Shown here piece after piece: positions 1 to 9,520 of a stretch of 64,000 nucleotides of DNA. The translations under genes were made by a program, and so were the position numbers. The notes below the pieces were generated by a model. The model searched no databases and was not told the DNA's origin. It worked only from the letters and a program-made list of their open reading frames with translations. This stretch comes from Brachyspira hampsonii. Its GTDB lineage: Bacteria; Spirochaetota; Brachyspiria; Brachyspirales; Brachyspiraceae. Position 1 is the first letter of the stretch. Each line of letters starts with the position of its first letter. The stretch spans positions 124,001 through 188,000 of the forward strand of contig NZ_MDCO01000012.1 in assembly GCF_001746205.1 (NCBI RefSeq), read 5' to 3'.

Positions 1-8
1 TTAGTTAC

Positions 9-2090
9 TTACTTACTATTACCCATTCTAGCACCTATTATCTCTTCTGCTACATTTTTAGGTACTTCCTCATAATGTGAGAACTGCATTGTATAGCTTG
101 CTCTACCCTGAGAAACATTCCTTATACTTGTTGTATAACCAAACATCTCAGCAAGAGGTACAGTAGCATTGATGGATTTATAACCTGATTTATCTGTAAA
201 TCCATGAACCTGACCTCTTCTTGAAGCTAAGTCTCCTATTATATCACCCATATAATCTTCAGGAGTTACAACTTCTACTGTCATCATAGGTTCCAATAAA
301 TAAGGATCTGCTTTTTTACAGCCTTCTTTAAATCCCATAGAAGCAGCAATTTTAAATGCCATTTCTGATGAGTCTACAGGGTGGAATGATCCGTCATAAG
401 CTGATACTATAACATCAAGCATAGGATAGTTAGCAAGAACTCCTGTATTCATAGATTCTATACAGCCTTTTTCTACTGCCGGTATATATTCTCTTGGAAC
501 TGCTCCTCCAACGATTTCATTGTTAAATTTGAATCCGGCATTAGGTTCATTAGGTCCTATTCTTAGCCATACATCACCATACTGACCTTTACCGCCTGAC
601 TGACGAACAAATTTACCTTGTACCTCAACCGTTTTCTTAATACCTTCTCTATAAGATACTTGAGGGCGTCCAACATTTGCCTCAACTTTATATTCTCTTT
701 TCATTCTATCGCAGATAATTTCTAAGTGAAGCTCACCCATACCTGCTATGATTGTCTGTCCTGTTTCTTCATCAAAGCTAACTCTGAATGTTGGATCTTC
801 TTCAGCAAGTCTTGATAAAGCAACTGACATTTTATCTCTGTCGCCTTTTGTTTTAGGTTCTATAGCAACATTAATTACAGGCTCTGGGAAGTTAATTGAT
901 TCTAATATTATAGGAGCATTTTCAGGACATAATGTATCACCTGTTGTAGTATCTTTAAGACCTACTGCTGCTGCTATATCACCAGCATATACCTGCTCAA
1001 TTTCTTCTCTTTTATTAGCATGCATCTGAAGTATTCTTCCGATACGCTCTCTTTTACCTTTTGTTGCATTAAGAACATAAGAACCTGATTCTAAAATTCC
1101 TGAATAAACTCTCAAGAATGCTATTTTTCCTACATGAGGATCTGTCATTATTTTGAATGCTAATGCACTAAATTTCTCATCATCAGATATTTTTCTTTTT
1201 ATAACATTACCATCTAAATCAGTACCTTCTACCTCAGGTTTATCTATAGGAGATGGTAAATAATCAACAACACCATTAATTAATACTTGAATACCTTTAT
1301 TTTTGAATGCTGTACCGCAGAACATTGGGAAGAAATCTGCTGTTAAAGTTGCTGTTCTTATAAGTCTTTTTATAGTAGGAACATCTATTTCCTCACCTTC
1401 AAAGAACTTATTCATAGCATCGTCATCATATTCAACGATTGCTTCTAATAATGAGTTTCTATATTCTTCTGCTTTTTCTTTCAATTCAGGTCTGATTTCT
1501 CTCTCTTCCATTTTCATACCGTCTTCAGAAACCCAAATTATCTCTTTCATATTTACTAAGTCAACAACACCCTCGAAATTGCTTTCTGCACCTATAGGTA
1601 TAACTACAGGGTGACTGTTAGCTTTTAATCTTTCTCTTGTTTGATCTAAAACAGAATAGAAATTAGCTCCTATCCTATCCATTTTATTAACAAAAATAGC
1701 TCTAGGAATCTTATAATTACTAGCTTGTCTCCAAACTGTTTCACTCTGAGGCTGAACACCTCCTACTGAACAGAAAACACCTACTGCACTGTCTAATACT
1801 CTCAAAGATCTTTCTACCTCAGCAGTAAAGTCAACGTGCCCCGGAGTGTCTATCAAATTAATTCTATGACCATTCCAAAAACAAGTTGTTGCAGCAGAAG
1901 TAATTGTAATACCTCTTTCTCTTTCCTGTTCCATCCAGTCCATTTCAGCTGCACCTTCATGAACTTCCCCAATCTTATGGGTCTTACCTGTAAAATACAA
2001 AATACGCTCACTTAAAGTAGTTTTACCAGCATCAATGTGAGCCATAATACCAATATTGCGTGTGTTTTCTAATGAAATTTGACGTGCCAC
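9..2090 (-). CDS. fusA: Elongation factor G
   Basis: Cytoplasmic GTPase that drives ribosomal translocation and, with RRF, ribosome recycling. The 693 residues match the usual EF-G length. The GTP-binding motifs are visible in order: AHIDAGKTT (P-loop, near residue 17), RGITI (switch I), DTPGHVDF (G3) and NKMD (G4). Domains II-V follow and continue to the end. Translation starts at GTG: AGGAG lies 9 bases upstream and the protein then begins [11 protein letters not shown]. It is the last gene of an rpsL-rpsG-fusA operon, 19 bases after rpsG. Spirochaetes often carry a second EF-G; the ribosomal-protein context argues that this is the main translocase. Confidence 0.97.
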   Translation of the reverse strand: MARQISLENTRNIGIMAHIDAGKTTLSERILYFTGKTHKIGEVHEGAAEMDWMEQERERGITITSAATTCFWNGHRINLIDTPGHVDFTAEVERSLRVLDSAVGVFCSVGGVQPQSETVWRQASNYKIPRAIFVNKMDRIGANFYSVLDQTRERLKANSHPVVIPIGAESNFEGVVDLVNMKEIIWVSEDGMKMEEREIRPELKEKAEEYRNSLLEAIVEYDDDAMNKFFEGEEIDVPTIKRLIRTATLTADFFPMFCGTAFKNKGIQVLINGVVDYLPSPIDKPEVEGTDLDGNVIKRKISDDEKFSALAFKIMTDPHVGKIAFLRVYSGILESGSYVLNATKGKRERIGRILQMHANKREEIEQVYAGDIAAAVGLKDTTTGDTLCPENAPIILESINFPEPVINVAIEPKTKGDRDKMSVALSRLAEEDPTFRVSFDEETGQTIIAGMGELHLEIICDRMKREYKVEANVGRPQVSYREGIKKTVEVQGKFVRQSGGKGQYGDVWLRIGPNEPNAGFKFNNEIVGGAVPREYIPAVEKGCIESMNTGVLANYPMLDVIVSAYDGSFHPVDSSEMAFKIAASMGFKEGCKKADPYLLEPMMTVEVVTPEDYMGDIIGDLASRRGQVHGFTDKSGYKSINATVPLAEMFGYTTSIRNVSQGRASYTMQFSHYEEVPKNVAEEIIGARMGNSK

Positions 2091-2109
2091 TAAACTTTCT
2101 CCTTAAAAA

Positions 2110-2580
2110 CTACCACCTGAAGTGAGCAAATGCTTTGTTACCTTCAGCCATTCTATGAACTGTATCTCTCTTAGCAACCGCCTGACCTTTTCCGTCTATA
2201 GCATCAGCTATTTCATTTGATAAACGCTCTACCATGCTTCTTCCGCCTCTTTTTCTTGAAGCATCTATAAGCCATGTAAAAGCTAAAGAATTCTGTCTGT
2301 CTGGTCTTACATCAACAGGAACCTGATATGTAGAACCTCCAACTCTTCTTGATTTTACCTCTACACGAGGTTTGATATTTTCAATAGCTTCGTTAAAAGC
2401 CTCTAAACCTTCTTTACCTGTTTTCTGCTTAACTAAATCCATAGCTTTATAAAATATATTTTCAGCTTTGCTTTTTTTACCGTCATACATTAACTTATTT
2501 ATAAATTTACTAATAATAACGCTTCCATAAACAGGATCAGCATCTATTTTTCTAGTTTGTGCTCTTCTTCTTCTAGCCAT
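2110..2580 (-). CDS. rpsG: 30S ribosomal protein S7
   Basis: Primary 16S rRNA-binding protein that organises the head of the small subunit. The 156 residues are the normal bacterial length. The family features are present: the basic N-terminus [11 protein letters not shown], the [20 protein letters not shown] block near residues 74-93, and [13 protein letters not shown] near residue 112. It sits between rpsL and fusA in the classic str-operon order. GGAGT precedes the ATG. In other bacteria S7 autoregulates its operon; I did not identify a specific S7 target in the short intergenic spaces here. Confidence 0.97.
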   Translation of the reverse strand: MARRRRAQTRKIDADPVYGSVIISKFINKLMYDGKKSKAENIFYKAMDLVKQKTGKEGLEAFNEAIENIKPRVEVKSRRVGGSTYQVPVDVRPDRQNSLAFTWLIDASRKRGGRSMVERLSNEIADAIDGKGQAVAKRDTVHRMAEGNKAFAHFRW

Positions 2581-2598
2581 ATTAATTTACTCCATTCA

Positions 2599-2973
2599 TT
2601 AAGCCTTTGGTTTTTTAGTACCATATTTACTTCTAGCTTTCATTCTCTTTTCTACACCTGTAGCTTCACGGCTTCCGCGAACTATGTGATAACGGCAACC
2701 AGGTAAGTCTTTAACACGGCCGCCTCTTATAAGCACACGGTTGTGTTCTTGCAATGTATGGTCTATACCAGGAATATAAGCTGTTACTTCCATACCATTT
2801 GTTATTCTTACACGGGCAATTTTACGCATAGCTGAGTTAGGTTTTTTTGGTGTAGTTGTTGTTACACGAGTACAAACACCTTCTCTTTGCGGACATTTCA
2901 TTAATGCAGGCGATTTTGTTTTATTTATTATACGCTTGCGACCTTTTCTTACTAATTGATTAATTGTAGGCAT
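2599..2973 (-). CDS. rpsL: 30S ribosomal protein S12
   Basis: Decoding-centre protein of the 30S subunit. The 124 residues carry the invariant blocks [11 protein letters not shown] and the streptomycin-region sequence around [23 protein letters not shown] place the start at ATG 2973 ([13 protein letters not shown]). An upstream in-frame TTG at 2982 would sit only two bases from the AGAGG ribosome-binding site, whereas the ATG has a workable 11-base spacing, and family members begin MPTINQ. It is the first gene of the rpsL-rpsG-fusA operon. rpoC is not directly upstream; a promoter-like sequence at 3167-3195 precedes the gene instead. Confidence 0.97.
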   Translation of the reverse strand: MPTINQLVRKGRKRIINKTKSPALMKCPQREGVCTRVTTTTPKKPNSAMRKIARVRITNGMEVTAYIPGIDHTLQEHNRVLIRGGRVKDLPGCRYHIVRGSREATGVEKRMKARSKYGTKKPKA

Positions 2974-3166
2974 AAAATACAAAACCTCTAATTCTTTATT
3001 TTTTTACAAGTCAATCCGTTTTAAGGAATGACACATTAATATTTTTCTTTTATAAAACTTCAAACACGAAACAGTATTTATTAACTGAGCAATTATAGTA
3101 TTAAAACTTAATCATAGTGAGAAAAACCATACTATACGCTTTAATCGCTTTTATGAAAGTTAGAGC

Positions 3167-3195
3167 ATTATAAAGCAACTATACAAAAAAATCAA
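3167..3195 (-). promoter_or_regulatory. Sigma-70-type promoter of the rpsL operon
   Basis: On the minus strand a TTGATT box (3190-3195) and a perfect TATAAT box (3167-3172) are separated by 17 bases. The transcript would begin near 3160, giving a leader of roughly 185 bases before rpsL. The rest of the 2974-3423 gap is AT-rich, and I saw no riboswitch or RNA gene in it. Confidence 0.55.
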
Positions 3196-3366
3196 TAGTA
3201 TTTAATAGTTTTTTATTATTTTTTTTCATTTTAATTAATGTTTCTTAATATTTTGCCTATAATAAGCAATTCAAAATTAATCAAAAATTATAGATATTTA
3301 TGACTATTAGACTTGGTATATTTCATAAAAAATAAAAATTAAATATCATCAATTTCCTAATAAATA

Positions 3367-3395
3367 TTGCAAAAAAATTATATTTATAGCATAAT
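3367..3395 (+). promoter_or_regulatory. Sigma-70-type promoter of hisIE
   Basis: TTGCAA (3367-3372), 17 bases, then CATAAT (3390-3395). The start codon of hisIE is 28 bases downstream, so the leader would be only about 20 bases and includes the AGGA ribosome-binding site. Confidence 0.5.
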
Positions 3396-3423
3396 TAAAC
3401 TTAATAATATTTAGGAATTATTT

Positions 3424-4086
3424 ATGAGCAATATCAATCAAAACGAAATAGAAAAATTAAAATTTGATGAAAAAGGTCTAATACCTGCAATAGTTATAGA
3501 TTATTATACAAGAGAAGTTTTAACTCTAGCATATATGAACAAAGAAAGTCTTGAAATAAGCATTAAAGAAGGAAAGACTTGTTTTTACAGCAGAAGCAGA
3601 CAGGAACTTTGGAGAAAAGGAGAAACTTCCGGAAATTACCAGCATATACAAGCTATAAAATCCGATTGTGATAATGATGCTTTAGTTATCGAAGTAATAA
3701 AAGACGGACCTGCATGCCATACAGGTGCTGAATCTTGCTTTTTTAATGAAATATATTCAAAAGAAGATTATAAAGATTTTTCAATAGATAAATTATACAA
3801 TCTCATAAAGGGAAGAAAAACTAATAAAACAGAAGGATCATACACAACTTATTTATTTAATAGCGGAATAGATAAAATATTAAAAAAAGTTGGAGAAGAA
3901 TGCACAGAGGTTATAATAGGTGCCAAAAATGATTCCAATAAAGAAACTATATATGAAATATCTGATTTGTTATATCATACTCTAGTATTAATGGTTGAAA
4001 AAAATATAACAATAAATGACATAAAAGAAGAACTTGCCGGCAGATCTATAATAGACAAAAAAGAAAAACAAAAAAGTATGAAATAA
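3424..4086 (+). CDS. hisIE: Bifunctional phosphoribosyl-AMP cyclohydrolase / phosphoribosyl-ATP pyrophosphatase
   Basis: Catalyses steps two and three of histidine synthesis (PR-ATP to PR-AMP, then ring opening to ProFAR). The N-terminal half (to about residue 115) is HisI: YMNKESLE, WRKGETSGN and the metal-binding CDNDALVIEV and CHTGAESCFF motifs. The C-terminal half (about 125-215) is HisE-like, with KKVGEECTEVIIGAK and the helical EISDLLYHTLVLM. The 220-residue length suits a HisIE fusion. No other his gene is in the window and the gene is transcribed divergently from the rpsL operon, so it seems to stand alone here. Function is assigned from motifs. Confidence 0.93.
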   Translation: MSNINQNEIEKLKFDEKGLIPAIVIDYYTREVLTLAYMNKESLEISIKEGKTCFYSRSRQELWRKGETSGNYQHIQAIKSDCDNDALVIEVIKDGPACHTGAESCFFNEIYSKEDYKDFSIDKLYNLIKGRKTNKTEGSYTTYLFNSGIDKILKKVGEECTEVIIGAKNDSNKETIYEISDLLYHTLVLMVEKNITINDIKEELAGRSIIDKKEKQKSMK

Positions 4087-4441
4087 ACATAAAATTAACA
4101 AAAATACTTTTATACCATATAAAAATCCAAATTATAAATAATTATTTTTTATATAAATATACACATAAAAAATTTTATTATACTATAAATTTAACACAAA
4201 AATACACACTATATCTTTTATTCCATAAAATATAAATATAATTTTAAAAAATACCCATATATTATAGAATTTGTAATATATAAAATCAAAAATATAAAAT
4301 ATATTATATTAATTTTTTTAAAAAATATAGAAAAATATTAAAAAACATGGAAAAATTCACAATTACAAATTGCAATATTTTATATACCGGTATATACTAT
4401 GAAAGAATTATAAAAAATAAATTAATTTATGGAAATATACC
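4087..4441. other. AT-rich upstream region of the envelope gene cluster
   Basis: This 355-base stretch between hisIE and the envelope cluster holds no credible open reading frame. It contains inverted copies of a TTTGTAAT-like word (around 4270 and 4360) and the perfect 16-base palindrome at 4381-4396, annotated separately. It most likely contains the cluster promoter, but I could not pick one hexamer pair with confidence. Confidence 0.4.
4381..4396. promoter_or_regulatory. Perfect 16-bp palindrome, candidate operator
   Basis: TATATACCGGTATATA is fully self-complementary and lies 46 bases before the first start codon of the envelope cluster. A dyad of this size just upstream of a cluster is what a dimeric repressor or activator would bind. 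No regulator is identified, and AT-rich DNA yields short palindromes by chance, though the CCGG centre makes this one stand out. Confidence 0.35.
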
Positions 4442-4984
4442 ATGAAAATAATATCTATTATTTCATTTATAAGTATCGTTTTAATAACTTCATGCACAAA
4501 AGATTATGGAGTAAAAATTACTAAACCCGGAGCAGATTTAATATTATCAAAAATGCAAAGCGGTAATTGGGCTGGTGCAAAATCTGATGGAAATACACTT
4601 ACCATTAGCGGAAGTTCAGGAACACTTAATGGAAATTATACTTTTGAAGAACCTATATTAGGTATAGGAGGAGTATATAAAGACAGCAATGGAGAATATA
4701 TAATGGCTGCTCCATCTGGAAATGAACTTTATGTTGTAAAAATGAATGAAGAGGCTAAAAAAGCAGTAGATGCTGTACTTGATGTTCTTGATGATGAAGG
4801 AGGAGAGGCGGTTGTTGGAAATTTGATAAGTGCAATTATAGATAAAGGTGCTGATAAAATAGATTTGAGTAATTCTGATGAAATATTAAAAGGTACTAAT
4901 CTTACTGCTGACAAAAAAGCTGAAATTGAAAATATATTAAAAAACTCCAGCGGAGGATTTACTGCAGGAGAAGCTATAAAATAA
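4442..4984 (+). CDS. Predicted lipoprotein of unknown function
   Basis: 180 residues. A hydrophobic signal ends in the lipobox LITSC, predicting lipidation at Cys18 and attachment to a membrane. The mature part begins with a stretch rich in Gly, Ser and Asn (residues 40-85) that looks beta-rich. It is followed by an acidic helical segment (about 95-150) and a small Gly/Ala tail. I do not recognise a family. It is the first of seven genes read in the same direction with short gaps (16 bases to the next start), so it probably works with the downstream outer-membrane proteins. Start chosen at the ATG preceded by GGAAATATACC. Confidence 0.75.
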   Translation: MKIISIISFISIVLITSCTKDYGVKITKPGADLILSKMQSGNWAGAKSDGNTLTISGSSGTLNGNYTFEEPILGIGGVYKDSNGEYIMAAPSGNELYVVKMNEEAKKAVDAVLDVLDDEGGEAVVGNLISAIIDKGADKIDLSNSDEILKGTNLTADKKAEIENILKNSSGGFTAGEAIK

Positions 4985-5000
4985 ATAAGTGGTTTTTATT

Positions 5001-5909
5001 ATGAGAAAATGTTTAATATTATTATCTGTTTTATTTTGCTTTCATATTTATGCTTATTCTAAAGGGCTTCCTCTTTCAACAGAAGTAACAGGCGAAGATT
5101 ACAGTTGGATAAAAGGAAGACAAATGATAAGCTTTAATTTAAATCCGGGAGGAGCTATTTTTTATCCGCTGCTGTTTAATACTACTGTAAATAATGCTGC
5201 AAATCTAAGCGGATTAATAGGAATTAATTTAGGCGATATAAATAAATATTTTGATTATGCTGATGCAAAAGGATCTGCTTGGTATATTCCGGCTATTTCA
5301 TATTCATTATTTGTTCATAATCAAATAGCTTTGGAAGCAGGAATAGGTATTTATTCTAGCACTTATGATTTAACTATTACAAAAGAAAATGCTGGAAAGT
5401 TATTGGAAACTTTAGGACAGGGAAATTATGCTAATGTTGTTGGCGGAGATACAGTTTTCAATGCATCATTTATATTTATGCCTGCAACATTTGGAGTAAA
5501 ATTTTACGGCCCTAAAAGGCAATTCTATAATGCTTTTCGTTTCGGAATAGATGCATTTTTCTATACTGTAACCACAGATAATGGGCTTACCGGTATAAAA
5601 ACTGAACATACAGTTCATGATGCTGCTTTATATATTTCTTATGAATTGGGTTGGAATATAGAATTATTCCCTACTAAAGAATGGAGAGTAAAACCAACTA
5701 TTGATATTGCTATTCTTGAAATAGGATATTATGTAAGACCTTGGACTGGAAATGTATATAATACAGTAGCGGGAGGGGTTACTTCTCTAACTGCTGGTTT
5801 TTCAGCATTTAATATACCTGCTTGGAGCAGTTTCCCTGATTGGGCTAAATATCTTTCAAATATAAGATTTGCATTGTTTCCTAGAATTGGATTCAGTTTA
5901 AGATTTTAA
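5001..5909 (+). CDS. Predicted outer-membrane beta-barrel protein
   Basis: 302 residues from the ATG at 5001; an in-frame GTG at 4989 lies on top of the ribosome-binding region and is less likely. An N-terminal signal peptide is followed by alternating hydrophobic/polar strands rich in Gly, Tyr and Phe. The protein ends in Phe (GFSLRF), the terminal aromatic typical of outer-membrane barrels that use the BAM complex. The C-terminal 120 residues resemble the next gene (both have a segment like VRP-x-IDI-x-x-L-x-IGY), so the two are paralogues. The specific cargo or role is unknown. Confidence 0.7.
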   Translation: MRKCLILLSVLFCFHIYAYSKGLPLSTEVTGEDYSWIKGRQMISFNLNPGGAIFYPLLFNTTVNNAANLSGLIGINLGDINKYFDYADAKGSAWYIPAISYSLFVHNQIALEAGIGIYSSTYDLTITKENAGKLLETLGQGNYANVVGGDTVFNASFIFMPATFGVKFYGPKRQFYNAFRFGIDAFFYTVTTDNGLTGIKTEHTVHDAALYISYELGWNIELFPTKEWRVKPTIDIAILEIGYYVRPWTGNVYNTVAGGVTSLTAGFSAFNIPAWSSFPDWAKYLSNIRFALFPRIGFSLRF

Positions 5910-5921
5910 TGGATTTGAATT

Positions 5922-6632
5922 ATGAATATAAAGAAAATTATCATTTTTACATCTATACTAATTTTTATATCAGCTACTATAATTAATGCTCAGGATTATT
6001 TAAAGCATTCTTTAGGGATAGACTTTGGTACCACATTATTTTCCATGGGTACTATGCCGCTTATCACTGAATTAATATTCAAGACACAAGAAGGAGCAAG
6101 CGGTAAATTTTATGATGGTAAATTCGGAATAAGATTAACATATAATTACACTTATCTGCCTAAACAATCAATAGATGCCACTTTAGGTTTTTATGCATTT
6201 GATACTCACTACAGTGATTATTCAGAACCTGTAAGAAATAATGCCGGAGATATCATAGCCTCTGCTGCTCTAAGTAAATTTTATAATGGAAGTACAATAG
6301 CTATACCTGCTTCTATAGGAGTGAGATTTTACTTCAATAAAAATGATACCCCTAGCGGATTTTTCCTCCTTCCTAAAGTTGGTATGACTACATTCATAGT
6401 TAATGGTAAAGAATTAAGAAATGATGGAACTACAAGATATAAAACTACTACTGTTTATGACTTTTATATATCCGGAGAAATGGGATTCAGAATAGATTTA
6501 TTTTCTAAAACAGGTGCCGATTGGGAAGTTCGTCCGTTTATAGATATATCTTTACTTGATATAGGTTATTCTTTTACACCGGGCATTAGATTAATACCGC
6601 TTCCTAGATTGGCTATAGGTATATCTTTTTAA
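5922..6632 (+). CDS. Predicted outer-membrane beta-barrel protein, paralogue of the preceding gene
   Basis: 236 residues. A signal peptide with likely cleavage after NA (residue 23) precedes amphipathic strands. The last residue is Phe (LAIGISF), as in outer-membrane barrels. It shares with the preceding protein the block G-V-R/K-FY near the middle, a strand ending in DLF/ELF, and the VRPFIDISLLDIGY-like segment near the C-terminus. It starts 12 bases after its neighbour, implying co-transcription. Substrate and partners cannot be read from the sequence. Confidence 0.7.
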   Translation: MNIKKIIIFTSILIFISATIINAQDYLKHSLGIDFGTTLFSMGTMPLITELIFKTQEGASGKFYDGKFGIRLTYNYTYLPKQSIDATLGFYAFDTHYSDYSEPVRNNAGDIIASAALSKFYNGSTIAIPASIGVRFYFNKNDTPSGFFLLPKVGMTTFIVNGKELRNDGTTRYKTTTVYDFYISGEMGFRIDLFSKTGADWEVRPFIDISLLDIGYSFTPGIRLIPLPRLAIGISF

Positions 6633-6662
6633 TAATTGATAATGTTTTGTAAGGTTTTTAGT

Positions 6663-7328
6663 ATGAAAAAAATTTTATTAATATCAATAATAACTTGCTT
6701 TATGAGTTCATCTTTGTTTCCGCTGATAGATGCATTTTATATAGCACCTAAAATTGTATACAACTTTAACGATTCTGGTTTTAAAAATAATAAAAATCAG
6801 AGAATAATGAATAATTATCTTGGAGCGGGTTTTTCTGCAGGTTTTGATTTCTATAGATATCAAAAAAACATACCTTTGAGATTAGAATTGGAATATACTT
6901 TCAAAGATGGTATGACAGGAAATTATCATACTGCAAATATAGTAAAACAATCTCAGCATTCTATATTAGCTGCCGCTTACTATAGCATGCATATATATCA
7001 TATAAAAAAGAGCGAATTAAAAACTATTACCGCTGAAGAAATATATAGCAGAACTCCTATAATGTCATTATATTTAGGACTCTTAATGGGAACAAAAATA
7101 AATGCAAATACTTATGACAGATGGTTTGAAGAAAATGGAAGAGTAAAAGCTACTGTAACAGTACCTAGTCCTACATTCGCAATAGGAGGTGCTGTGGGAA
7201 TTGACATATATGTTACTAGTTTCCTTAACTTGGATATAGGATACAGAATATTATATGGTTTAGATAATGTTTTATCACATGAATTTGCTATAGCAGCTAG
7301 ATTCCCAATACCAGATCTGAGGAAATGA
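6663..7328 (+). CDS. Predicted outer-membrane protein of the small beta-barrel type
   Basis: 221 residues from ATG 6663, which follows a TAAGG site; upstream in-frame ATG/TTG codons lack one. After the signal peptide come typical barrel strands: YIAPKIVYNF, GAGFSAGFDFYR, LRLELEYTF, FAIGGAVGIDIY and LNLDIGYRILYGL. The last resembles the strand pattern of OmpA-like eight-stranded porins. The protein is clearly paralogous to the gene at 7598-8236. The next ORF opens by overlapping its stop codon (ATGA), indicating translational coupling. Specific function unknown. Confidence 0.7.
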   Translation: MKKILLISIITCFMSSSLFPLIDAFYIAPKIVYNFNDSGFKNNKNQRIMNNYLGAGFSAGFDFYRYQKNIPLRLELEYTFKDGMTGNYHTANIVKQSQHSILAAAYYSMHIYHIKKSELKTITAEEIYSRTPIMSLYLGLLMGTKINANTYDRWFEENGRVKATVTVPSPTFAIGGAVGIDIYVTSFLNLDIGYRILYGLDNVLSHEFAIAARFPIPDLRK

Positions 7329-7333
7329 TACTT

Positions 7334-7585
7334 ATGAAAAAAATAGCTTTATTATTATTATTATTAATTGCACTTGCTTCATGCAAAACAGGAACTATGA
7401 TTATAATGCCTGTACAGAATGTTCAAATGCCTGCTTATCCTCCTCAAAGTCATTCAGGAGAGAAAAGCAAATATAAATTTAGTAGCAATTATAATTTAAA
7501 TAATAGTTTAGGTATGAACAATTATTTATTTAATAATACTAACACTAATAATTTATTCAGAAAAAATTTTGTTTATTTAAAATAA
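7334..7585 (+). CDS. Small predicted lipoprotein
   Basis: About 83 residues. A strongly hydrophobic leader ends in the lipobox ALASC, giving a lipidated Cys17. The remainder is polar, Asn- and Pro-rich and low in complexity (many N, Y and S), with no recognisable fold. An in-frame ATG at 7325 overlaps the previous stop, but GAGG sits only two bases from it and 11 bases from the ATG at 7334, so I chose the latter. It lies between the two paralogous small barrels, suggesting a role as their accessory lipoprotein; that is inference from position. Confidence 0.6.
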   Translation: MKKIALLLLLLIALASCKTGTMIIMPVQNVQMPAYPPQSHSGEKSKYKFSSNYNLNNSLGMNNYLFNNTNTNNLFRKNFVYLK

Positions 7586-7597
7586 AAGGGTTGTTAT

Positions 7598-8236
7598 ATG
7601 AAACGATTAGTAATTATATTATTATTTTTTATTGTTGCTTTTTCTAGTAAAAACCTTTCTGCAGCAATTTTCTCAGGTGTTTATATAGCCCCTAAAATCA
7701 ATTTTAAACATGAGGCTCTAAATAAAACAAATAGATTAGAATTAGGAAAACTTCCTTTTCTTGAAAAAAACAATTATATAGGCGGAGGTTTTGCTGTAGG
7801 ATATGATTTATTTAGAAAAACTAGATTAGTGCCTTTAAGACTTGATATAGAATATATGTTTCAGGGAGTAATTGGTAAAAAAGACACTTGGATGCAAAGC
7901 ATAATGGCAAGTGTATATTATGATATAAATATATTTTTTGTAAAAAACAATGAATTGGATAATCTCACTACTAGGGCTCTTTACAGTAGAATTCCTAATA
8001 TGAGTATATATTTTGGATTATCTTTTGGAAACAGATTATATCAAATGCATTATGTTTATGATAATATAGGAAAAGCTATTATTACTAGAAGTTCTTTTGC
8101 ATTTGGAATTAATGCTGGTTTAGTTTATAATATACTTGATTGGTTTGCTTTGGATTTAGGATATAGATATTTATTAGGTTTTGGTTTTAATGATGCTCAT
8201 GAGGTGCTTCTCGGAGCTAGATTTACAATAAGGTAA
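7598..8236 (+). CDS. Predicted outer-membrane protein, paralogue of the 6663-7328 gene
   Basis: 212 residues with an N-terminal signal peptide. It aligns with the 6663-7328 product along its length. Shared blocks include VYIAPKI, NNYIGGGFAVGYD, PLRLDIEYMF, ALYSRIPNMSIYFGL and FALDLGYRYLLGFG. The final residues FTIR are less canonical than a terminal Phe. The pair most likely arose by tandem duplication around the intervening small lipoprotein gene. Predicted location is the outer membrane; function unknown. Confidence 0.7.
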   Translation: MKRLVIILLFFIVAFSSKNLSAAIFSGVYIAPKINFKHEALNKTNRLELGKLPFLEKNNYIGGGFAVGYDLFRKTRLVPLRLDIEYMFQGVIGKKDTWMQSIMASVYYDINIFFVKNNELDNLTTRALYSRIPNMSIYFGLSFGNRLYQMHYVYDNIGKAIITRSSFAFGINAGLVYNILDWFALDLGYRYLLGFGFNDAHEVLLGARFTIR

Positions 8237-8268
8237 TAAATATAAATTATTGTATTAAGAGGTTAATT

Positions 8269-9018
8269 ATGATAAATAAAATTTTACCTTTAATATTTTT
8301 ATTAATTTTTGCTGTTTCATGTTCTACTAATGATAAGTATGTTGTGGTATTGGCTTTCAGCAAGAATCTGCATGCTGTACTTTATAATGATAATAGTCAA
8401 ACTGCAAAAACAGCATCAAAAACTTATATTCAAGAAGATGATATAAAAACTATAGCTGATTCTATAAAAGAAGAAGATGACATAAAAATCCTGAATGATT
8501 CACTAAAAGAAGAGAATACAAATAATCAGCAAATAGCAGAAACAGAAAACCTGACAAATAATGATGTTATTGAAAAAGAAAATGCACAAACTATAAAACA
8601 AACCGAAGTCATAAAGCAAGATAATAATGAAATACTTGTTACTGCAAATATAATAGAATTTGATTTTGATTCTTATCAATTAAAAAATGAATATGATGAT
8701 GGTATAAATGAAATATATAAGTATTTAAATAACAATAAAAATAAAAATCTCATTATTGAAGGACATAGCGACAGCAACGGAGATTCAAATTATAATATAT
8801 ATCTATCTGAAAACAGAGCAAAAGCTATATTTGATAAATTGGTAGATAAGGGGATAGATAAAGAAAGACTTAGATATATAGGATATGGTTCTGTTCATTC
8901 ATCTGAATATAATGATAAAGATAGAAAATGCCAATTTGTAATAATAAATAATTCAAATGAAGAGGAAGAATATAAAAAAGAAAATGAAACTGATATTATT
9001 AAATTAAAACAGCAATAA
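8269..9018 (+). CDS. Lipoprotein with C-terminal OmpA (peptidoglycan-binding) domain
   Basis: 249 residues. The lipobox FAVSC predicts a lipidated Cys18. Residues about 40-120 are a charged, Glu/Lys/Asn-rich linker with two degenerate repeats of an IKEEDDIK-like phrase. Residues about 125-230 are an OmpA-family domain, with EFDFDSYQLK, GHSDSNGDSNYN and LSENRAKAIFDKLVDKGI, and the conserved Asp and Arg that in the family contact the diaminopimelate of peptidoglycan. It probably tethers the cell envelope and closes the seven-gene cluster. Past the stop comes the first copy of the nested inverted repeat. Confidence 0.85.
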   Translation: MINKILPLIFLLIFAVSCSTNDKYVVVLAFSKNLHAVLYNDNSQTAKTASKTYIQEDDIKTIADSIKEEDDIKILNDSLKEENTNNQQIAETENLTNNDVIEKENAQTIKQTEVIKQDNNEILVTANIIEFDFDSYQLKNEYDDGINEIYKYLNNNKNKNLIIEGHSDSNGDSNYNIYLSENRAKAIFDKLVDKGIDKERLRYIGYGSVHSSEYNDKDRKCQFVIINNSNEEEEYKKENETDIIKLKQQ

Positions 9019-9126
9019 AATTATTTTCTGTCTTTATACAAATATTGAATAACTATCTATATTAAAGTATACAAATTTTATATACCGAAAAAAGTTTCAA
9101 AAAAAATATATTTTTTTAATCTTAAA

Positions 9127-9437
9127 TCCAAGCCTTTTAAATTTATAGTTTTAATATCAATTAAAAATTTTATTCATATTAAATGCCTACATCATAAAAA
9201 ACCTGCCGCCCAAATGTTAATTAGATTTAAAATCTATTTAACGCACGGTAAATGCATTTTTATAATAAATTTTAATTGTATCAATAATGAAACTAATATT
9301 TTTAATATTACTCTGCGTGCGTTGAAAACACAGCAAATTTAAACAAAACTTGGGCGGGTGCTGTAATTTCTAATAAAGCAAAAAAAGAAAATAAAAATAA
9401 AATTATCTGTTTAGGCAGCATAGAATAAAGGGTGGGG
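9127..9437. repeat. Nested GC-rich inverted-repeat element, copy A
   Basis: GC-rich islands in AT-rich spacers form nested arms. Left side: a degraded outer arm near 9127, CCTGCCGCCCAA at 9202-9213 and ACGCACGGTAAA at 9241-9252. Right side: CTGCGTGCGTT at 9313-9323, CTTGGGCGGGTGCT at 9349-9362 and AAAGGGTGGGG at 9427-9437. The asymmetric inner arms (GGTAA on the left, CTGCG on the right) put this copy in the opposite orientation to copies C, D and E. Its left spacer is homologous to that of copy B. It lies between the OmpA lipoprotein stop and the mrr start and has no coding capacity. Confidence 0.8.
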
Positions 9438-9520
9438 TTTCAGAATAAAATAAAAAACATTGTAAAAAAGTAATTATTGAAGTATCATTTTTTAATTGAA
9501 GTAATAGGAGTTTTTTAATT

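Noticed and set aside
2974-2982. Start of rpsL at the upstream TTG (2982)
   Set aside because: It lies only two bases from the AGAGG site, and S12 proteins begin MPTINQ.
2974-3423. Riboswitch or small RNA in the gap between rpsL and hisIE
   Set aside because: Only promoter hexamers were found; no extended pairing or conserved riboswitch core was seen.
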